From the NCBI GenBank assembly GCA_004194705.1, contig SADC01000189.1, positions 1-64,000 on the forward strand: a stretch of 64,000 nt of DNA. Reading direction: 5' to 3'. Shown here one piece after another: positions 56,461-64,000 of the stretch (its first letter is position 1; every line of letters starts with the position of its first letter). The translations under genes were made by a program, and so were the position numbers. Origin of the DNA: Ditylenchus dipsaci. Its lineage: Eukaryota; Nematoda; Chromadorea; Rhabditida; Anguinidae. The notes beneath the pieces are model-generated. The model had not been told where the DNA came from. It searched no databases and saw only the letters and a list, made by a program, of their open reading frames with translations.

Positions 56461-59400
56461 TGCACACCTGAAGCAGCAACCAAAATTAATATATATTGTA
56501 CAGCTCAAAATCTAAAAAGAATAGCAAGCACATATTTAAAAACTAGGGCAAACAATTGAATATTATGTGTAAAAATCATAAAATTGTTGGTAAAAAATCG
56601 ATAAAATAGCTCAATTATACAGTAATTTGAAGCACAGTACAAAAAACTTGAAAAAGCGTACGCTTGAGTGGCGATACACGCATCAATCACCTTAGGTTGG
56701 TCCCCCAGTTGAGTTTGACCCCCAGCCGACCATTTTTACCCTAATTTTCACAATATTTTCTCTAATCGTATTCGTCAATAAGGTTCCAAAAATCGCGAGC
56801 ATTCTAATTTCGCTGATGGTCTTTATATGCTATAAAGTTTGGCCGTCGAAAGACACAGGTTTAGATATAAGACCACCCCCTTACGAAAATTAGGTGCTGT
56901 TATATAGAGACTCGCAGTTTTTAACGGCATCGACCTTTGACCAAAACCATCGGCAAAATTAGAATTCTTGCGATTTTCGGAACCAGACTGTCGAATAAAA
57001 TTAAGAAAAAGGCTGGAAACTGGACTAAAAAGTGGTTGGGCCAAGCACGGGGTCGAACTTGAAAGGGGTGGTGTTACATCGAGAGGCCACTGTATTCGCA
57101 ATTTATCGACCATTGCGCCAATAAATTCGACTTTTTTGACATTTTCCTCGCATCTTCGTGCTCAATCCGCACATAAATTCTCAAATTCATTTCACTTATT
57201 TCACCTAAAATTTCTTAGAAAATCAATAATCAAGAAGGTTTCACAACAGCATTTATACACAATTTCCGTCAATTTCGACCGTTTCTGACAAAGAGTAGCA
57301 GTTCGCATGTCCTACTCCCATCTCCAAACCATTTTAGCAAAAAAAATCCGAAAATACGGTAAAAAACAGTCTAAAAACACCTTTTTGTAAATTTAGACAC
57401 ACAGCCGTCTGTTTATCGGGTCAGCCAAGCACACTAACTCACATACACACAATTCTCCACGTTTTAAAGGCCTAAAATAAGTAGAGAAAATTAAGAAAAA
57501 GGCTAAAAACATGCTCTAAACGACTAATTTTGCCCAAAATTTTACGGCCTAAATTGGATAAGTTTGTGGGCAATACTTAGAGCATATATAGCAGTGTATG
57601 AAGACACTTCCAACACCCAAAATCCGTCAAAATGATTGCTATAATTGCAAAATGGCGTGCCTGTGTTCAAAGTGTCGAGCTGTGATTGGCTGGATTTGTT
57701 GGAGGTCCGCCCAGAATATAGTAGCGGGCATGACGTGTCACATGAGCATCAAGTTTGGAAGATTGCCACCTTTTTGAATGAGAATATACACTTTTGGATT
57801 AGACACATCAGCACAGCGCCAAATTGAATATATATTGACACTGCACTGGAGTATAGGGTGCCTGCCTGGCTAATCTCAGGGTGTTTCAAAGGGCATGCTC
57901 ACCTGTTGAAATTTGTCCCCGCCAATTCAATCTTTTTTCCGAATCATTCAACTTCTGTACGGATTTTTCAGCTTGGTTTCTAACAAAACAAGGCCTAGAA
58001 TTTAATTTTAGGTGCAGTTTTGTTAGAAACCAAGTCGAAAAATGAGTACAGAAATTCAATGATTCAGAAAAAAATTTGAATTGGCGGTAACAAATTTAAA
58101 CAGGTGAGCATGCCCCCTTAATTAACATTTTGAAAATGTGGTTAAAAATATGGTTGGTGATTTTATCATACCCCTTCGATCCCCTTCAGCAGAGTTTGAG
58201 ATGAGCGCAGACCCTTATCTGCGACATAAATCCTTGATTAAAAATGCATATAGAGGCTTTTTTGCCCAGTTTAAGTGACCAGAACACGATGGAAAAAACG
58301 AAACACCTTAAAGGGCCTGACCTCTTCCTACTCGGTGGTCCCCGCCAATTCAAAAATTTTCCCTTGATCATTGGGCTTCTGTACGGATTTTTCCGCCACG
58401 TTTCTAACAAAACTAGGCCTGAAATCAAATTTTAGGCCTAGTTTTGTTAGAAACGTGGCGGAAAAATCCGTACAGAAGTCCAATGATCAAGGGAAAATTT
58501 TTGAATTGGCGGGGGACCACCGAGTAGGAAGAGGTCAGGCCCTTTAATAGAACAAAAAAACAAAAATCAAAATTTTAATTTTACAGCCACTAATATCAAA
58601 AGCATCAACAGATCGAATCGATCCACTTGGTTCTTTTACAAACAACTGACATAATACTTGTGCTAATACAAATTAAGAAATGATTTGTTTGCTAAATTGA
58701 GAGGAATAAAACAAAACTCACAGTGATATGAAAATTAAATTAATGTGCAGTATGGCCTTAGAAATTCGTCGGTTTTGAAATGACTGTAACTATTTTAAAA
58801 AATGGGTTTTTAAACCCATTTCTGCCCGAATTAGTTTTTGGATGATCTAAATTTTTTCTTTGGGCTAAAATGGTCATTTTCAGAGCCGAAATGGTTGGTT
58901 TTATCATGAAAATGCTGTAAAAAAGGTTAGGAAAATAAAAATCTCGAGATTTTGACAATTTTCAGCAAATTGTTTTTTTTTCGCAAAATTGCACTTTCTT
59001 CGCTTTTTTGCGCATATTCTTGACCAAGTCACCACTCAAAATTTCGCCTATTGTCCACTATCTTTTGAGTAAAAATGTTCATTGAGACTGTTAGAAAAAT
59101 ATTATTAAAAACAGGATGCCACGAAAACGGATTTAATTTTTATGTTTTCTTAATGGACAATACTTTTTTCTCCGACTAAAACACTTTTTTTTCCGACTAA
59201 TTTCTTTTTTTTCCGACTAATTTTAACTTTGTTTTTATTTTGGCATTTTTCTCTTAATTTTTGTGCTGATTTTTTAAAAGTTTTAGTATTGTCGTGTAGC
59301 CCAGGATCTCAGCTTTCCAACAAGCTATAAAACTTCATTGAAGGATTTTAGAAAGGTAGACTTTTAGAGGTTTCAAAAAATAAAATAAAAATAAATTTTA

Positions 59401-60610
59401 TTTTTATTTTATTTTTTGCTTTCAGTATAGTTTACTCTGTGAAATTATTTTCAGATGAGTGCTATTTGGAAAATTAAATTTTTTACCGAAGTTTCGTCAG
59501 CGAAAGCGGACGAGATCCAGATCTCGGATAGTAGTACAGAAGCTCTGTTTACGCATGCGAACACACACGAAAAATTAAACATCAAGGTGAAGTTATCAAA
59601 GAGGCGGAACACTCTCAGAAGAATACGATCTATCGATTTGTCAAGATATTAGGTTGTTCGGAAAGATCGCGGAATTTCGTAAAAGCGGAATCCTGTTGTG
59701 TTTTTAGCATTTTGGTTTTCGAATTTTCTTTGAATGCTGCTGCATTTAAATAGTTTTTGTCCTTGTTTTTAATGTCAAATACGATTTTCATCCATCTATA
59801 AACAACAAAAAAAACGGTTTTAAAGCAAAAACATTGCAAAAAAATCGAAAACCAAAACACTAAAAACACAACGGGGGACCATTATGAAATTCCGCGAACT
59901 TTCCGAACAGCCTAATATTACCGATCATTGCGTCCACGGTTAATGCGTGCACCCGTCAATTCGTCCATGGGTCAATTAATCACACTTTCGAAACCTAGGT
60001 AGTCCCTTATTATTCAGGTGGGGTCCGGCTTGACAACTTGAGTACTGCTTGGAAATTTCGCGACAAAAACCCGACTTTTCATATATTTTTTCATATATTC
60101 GAAAAATATTTAGATTCTTGATAGTTTTCATGTATTTGCGTTTTTTGTCATTGCAAGATCTTGGTTAACATAGGCAACAGACGTTTATCGGCGACTATAT
60201 CGTTTCTATTTGTTTAACAAAAGTAATTAGATTGTTAAATACCACCCTAAAATATTGTTGCATTGTCGTTTTACTAATTTTGAGTATTTTTGGAAAACGT
60301 GCCTCTACCTAAATTATAACAGGCTGTAAGTACTTTCCACCGTCAAATTATTCTTTTACCCCGTCAACCCGTCAAAAAATTCGTTCCATACTTAGACTTC
60401 TTTCTCCAACTTTTAAATAACTCAGAAAGTTAGATGATAGCTCGTTAAAAAGCTGAGATCCAGGGCTACATGCTGGTATTAAAACTTAAAAACCAATTCA
60501 AATCTTTTAGGATTAAAAAGCAAGTTATAAACTTTGACGGAGTAAAAGAAAAATTTGACGGGGCAAAACAGCTAAAGCCAATTATAACATTTCGCTTATT
60601 TTTTCCAATA
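56461..60610. other. Intergenic region between PDI and ubiquilin genes
   Basis: No exon is supported. It holds two GGGCATGCCC-family MITEs (57885-58115, 58310-58545). The second has near-perfect arms with AAGGGCCTGACCTCTTCCTA. It also holds the mariner-like MITE at 59649-59915 and a GTCAATTCGTCC-like array end (59928-59985). ORFs such as 57645-57827 have no splice or domain support. Confidence 0.55.
59649..59915. mobile_element. Mariner-like MITE
   Basis: Terminal repeats TTAGGTTGTTCGGAAAG and CTTTCCGAACAGCCTAA are flanked by TA on both sides (59647-59648, 59916-59917). TTAGGTTG ends and a TA target are typical of mariner elements. The inside is palindromic and has no transposase. Confidence 0.85.
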
Positions 60611-60659
60611 CAGTCGAGTCTCGATTTAACGATCACCCTGGGGACTGACCAGTCGACTG
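60611..60659. mobile_element. Minimal pogo-like MITE (49 bp)
   Basis: CAGTCGAGTCTCGATTTAACG to CCAGTCGACTG between TA duplications. It is little more than the two ends of the element at 22307-22483. Confidence 0.7.
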
Positions 60660-60997
60660 TAGTACCTTCAAAAATGAGTTCTATGCAAATTTCATTTCTC
60701 AAAATTGTTTTTAAGCCAGTTGTGAGTTGAGCGCGATTGTTTGTGGGTACTGTAGAAAGCATTGTTCTGGCAAATTGTGGTGTGTGAGTATATGTGACGA
60801 TATAAAATCACTATTTTCTGGTGATTTATTGATAAGGAGACATCACCTTGTCGCCCCCAATTGCTAATTTATAGTAGCTTGTTGTTTTTACAAAAAAGTT
60901 GTTTTTGCAATTTTACCTTGTATTCTTATTTTTTTTTAGCAAATCATTGTGTTAATTTGCAGAGGTACTTGTACAAACACACTCAGTTATCCACTAA

Positions 60998-62333
60998 ATG
61001 GCAGACTCAGGCAGTGAAGATGAGAAGTCCACTAAGATCACTGTCAAGTTCAAGACAACCACCGACACCATCCCTTTGGAAGTGGACCACAAAGCCACTG
61101 TTGCAAAGGTAACACTCAATATAGTTTTTCACTGAAGGATCTTTCTTTTGATTTTAATGGATTAAATTGAAATGTCCCGGTTCATTTCTGAATTTTTCCG
61201 GTTAATTTTTAAAGCCTTTGTTTTTTCGGTGAATATATGATTAATATTTCATTTCTTTGGATTAGCTTAGAGCCCTATTCTTCTATTTTCCAACGTGTTA
61301 TTAACTGACCTGTTATGATTTAGAAAACACTGAGAAAAGCTAGTTTTTATGAAACAACTGCTTGTTTCATGTAAACTAGCTAGTATAAAAAATAAAAAAA
61401 ATAATCATATATCGTATTTCCTCTAATCAAACGGCCCCTCTACTTCGAGGACTTATATCTCAGACCAGATAAATTATTTTGGAAAGCTGTTTTCTGCGTT
61501 TTCTTAACTCCCACGAGCTCTACTGATTCCGAAACAAATTCGAATTCGAGTGCGGATACTTGGGCGGATTCTTTTTCTATTATCTCAATATTTTAAATAA
61601 CATCTATGTTATTAATAGCTCTTCTGGTAGCCCTGAATCTTAGTTCATAAAAACGTCGCGAACTGGCCGTACCCCATTATAGAGAGGGTTAACTAAACTT
61701 TAAACAAATGAATTTACGATTTCACTGAAAATGATGACTTATACACAAAAAAAATCACATTAAATTAAAAAAATTATTGCAGGTCAAGCAATCTTTATCT
61801 GAGAAGGTAAATCAATCTACAGAAAAAATTTGTCTCATATTCTCCGGCAAGATCCTTAAAGACCATGAGACACTCGATCAGCACAGTTAGTCGAGACTTT
61901 TAAGTTTTTTTTCGATTATGTATAAGACTGCAATTTTCAGATATTAGTGAAGGAATGGTAGTGCACATGGTGATTCGAAGTGGAGTGGCAAAGGTATATG
62001 ACAATTTTAATCTGGTTGTTGCTCTTTAGTTGTTGCTCCTTTGTTGTTTTCGACAATATAATCTGGTTGTTGCTCTTTTAGCCTGATACTTCCTCCAGCA
62101 GCCCAGCCAACACCCGTGCTTCCCCAGCTACTGCCAGTTCTCAAACTGCCAGCACACCGAACACTACAACTGTTGCAGCACCAACAGCAATGGGTGGTGC
62201 CCAACAACTATTCCAGAACCCTGATTTCATGCGCGAAATGATGAACTCACCGATGGTTCAGAATGTACTTAGCAACCCAGATGTGTTAAGAACACTATTT
62301 GCCGAGAGTCCCCAGTTCCAACAAGTAATCCAG
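60998..62333 (+). CDS. UBQLN: Ubiquilin (UBL-STI1 shuttle protein), 5' part
   Basis: A cytosolic adaptor that carries ubiquitinated clients to the proteasome. Exons 60998-61108 (ATG), 61783-61885, 61941-61993 and 62082-62333 close in phase and give 173 residues. The last ends at a donor (GTTGG), and further exons must lie beyond the window. Residues about 13-85 form a ubiquitin-like domain (ITVKFKTT, VKQSLSEKVN, LIFSGKILKDHETL, GMVVHMVI). A Ser/Thr/Ala/Pro linker follows, then the start of the first STI1 repeat (FQNPDFMREMMNSPMVQNVLSNPDVLR). An acceptor-like TTAATTTGCAG lies 36 bases before the ATG, suggesting a 5'-UTR intron or trans-splicing. No frameshift is seen. Which ubiquilin paralogue cannot be told. 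Confidence 0.9.
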
Positions 62334-64000
62334 GTTGGTATAGGCTTGCTTTTAAAACACTTACTGATAACAGAAACTGTAAAAACAGAATTTCGAAAAA
62401 TGACCTATAAAAAAGTTATCCCATCTCAAAATGAGGGAATTCTTTGTTACATCCTGTATTGCGGACAGTCCATTGACATGTCCAATTTTTATCTTTTTTA
62501 CATAGCCAGTTTCATCACAGATTTTACAGGTTGTAAGTACTGTAGGGTACCACACCAAGGTTGTTGGCAGACGTGGGCAAAGATCAGATCGATCTGATCT
62601 GACAAAAATTATTGTCAAAATAGCCAAAATTTTGCGGGAATTTGAATTTTATAGTCCGAAAATAACTTGGATCCCGTGAAAACCCCCAAATAAAAACCCC
62701 CAAAAAAAACACCAAAAACCGCGTGAAAACCCCCAAACCCCCTTGGATCGCTAAGAATCCCACCCGGAGTGGCTAGAAGCCCCTGAAAGTTGCTTTTTTG
62801 AAAGTTGACTGAAGGGAGGTAAAGTTTTTGCGAAAATTCGACTGCGTCGACCAGATTTTCCGCTTGATCGGCTTAAAGGGGGGGGGAAGCCATTTAGGTT
62901 TGAAAAAGTGGCTTAATCGCCCAGAATCCCACTGTCAACCATTTAGAACCACCCTGAACCACTTTAGACCACTCCCGACCCGGGATTCTGAGCGATTGAG
63001 CCGATCGAACCGAAAATCCGATCGACGCAAGCAAATTTTCGCAAAAAGTTCATCCCCCTTCAGTCAACCCCCAAAAAAGCAATTTTCAGGGGCTTCTAAC
63101 CACTCCGGGGTAGGATTCTTAGCGATCCAAATATTTTCGGACTATAAAATTCAAATTCCCGCAAAATTTTGGCTATTTTGATAATAATTTCTCTTAAATC
63201 TGATCTGAACTGATCTTTGGCGATCTGAAATGATCTAGATCGACCTGATCTTTGCCCACCCCTGGTTGTGGATACAGTCAAACCTCGTCTTAACCAACCC
63301 CCCACTTAACAAAACTTTTTTTAACCCATATCTGCCCACGTATATTGCAAATCGACGTAAATTTTGATGGTCTGGTTCTAGCCGATTTTTGAACATTTAT
63401 GTTTTTCTACTTCAAATTGCTTCAAATCACACAGATCTTTAGCACACTGCCTCCATAAAACAAAGGTTATGCTTGTTTAAAAGCCCTTAGTGTGGTTTCG
63501 AAAACATAATTTTTGATTATTGAAAATTGCTCTTTTGAGTTGTGAAAAATCTGATGGGAAAATCGGTAAATTTAGACACGTCCCGAAGCACTTTGATTCA
63601 AATTTTTATTTGTAGTTCATCAATGTCCCGATATTAAATAATTATGTGGTAGAGCAGACTAAGAGCTACAAAACTCACTTTTATGAATAATTTTTTAATG
63701 TAAAAACGCTGAGATATAGCTCTTTTAAAAAATGTCTTCACTGTGAAACAAATTCAGAAAACATATAAGATTCTAATTAGTTTTATTGGCGTTCTGTTTT
63801 TACTAATCTTTTTCTTACAATCATCAAATAAGTTATTACTCAAAGATAGCTGATACAATATGCTACATTTTGAGTGGTGACTTGGTCAGATAATATGCAC
63901 AAAACTTAGGTCGAAAACTCCAAAAATAGATAACAACAGACCTAAATAAACAATTTTCGAAAATTGTCAAAATCTCTAGATTTTAGCAATCATTTTTATA
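62334..64000. other. Ubiquilin intron with a large palindrome, to window end
   Basis: Arms at about 62572-62790 and 63100-63265 are inverted (GGGCAAAGATCAGATCGATC; CAAAATTTTGCGGGAATTTGAATTTTATAG). Inner arms surround about 62960. At 63275 a solo pogo-like end (CAGTCAAACCTCGTCTTAACC) follows. No further ubiquilin exon is visible. Confidence 0.6.

Noticed and set aside
57645..57827. 60-codon ORF upstream of PDI
   Set aside because: No domain, no splice context, isolated in spacer sequence.
61500..61700. Possible ubiquilin exon between 61109 and 61782
   Set aside because: The two flanking exons already join in phase and complete the UBL fold; the stretch has stops in all frames.

Overview
This AT-rich window comes from an animal nuclear genome, very probably an invertebrate. 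Conserved metazoan genes are split by many short GT-AG introns (about 45-65 bp, acceptors of the TTTTCAG type) and by some long introns filled with palindromic DNA transposons. The potassium-channel gene resembles the nematode TWK group, and two genes have a splice-acceptor-like site just before or shortly upstream of the ATG. This hints at a nematode-like animal but does not prove it. No prokaryotic, organellar or viral block was seen.

Layout: 0.6-3.1 kb, a foldback-type transposon carrying an intron-containing relic of a long-chain acyl-CoA synthetase gene (minus). 4.0-7.9 kb, a C2H2 zinc-finger gene (plus). 8.9-15.3 kb, a two-pore-domain K+ channel gene (plus). 16.1-16.6 kb, the 3' part of an unrecognised gene (minus). 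16.7-19.5 kb, a second foldback element with an exact 9-bp target duplication, split by a nested Harbinger-like MITE and inserted in a Pro/Ala-rich ORF. 20-22.7 kb, more array-ended elements, one enclosing an orphan exon. 22.95-24.3 kb, a complete four-exon gene for a 185-aa membrane-anchored protein of unknown family (minus). 25-34 kb, nested palindromes and array-ended elements with no gene. 34.1-45.3 kb, a full CHD1 chromatin-remodeller gene in 23 exons (minus). 46.9-56.5 kb, a full PDIA3/ERp57-type protein disulfide isomerase gene in 11 exons (minus), with a Merlin transposon copy in its largest intron. 61.0-62.3 kb and beyond, the 5' part of a ubiquilin gene (plus), cut by the window end.

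The genes are independent housekeeping and signalling loci, not an operon. The most unusual content is the mobile DNA: several foldback elements have arms made of 15-18-bp tandem repeats with a related core, share terminal motifs although their repeat units differ, make 9-bp target duplications, and in two cases enclose exon-like host sequence.

The exon models were closed by hand from splice phases. Zinc-finger, CHD1 and PDI exons contain 13 places where exactly one base is missing from the expected frame. The channel, the 185-aa gene and the visible ubiquilin exons have none. Residual homopolymer deletions in the assembly are the likeliest cause.
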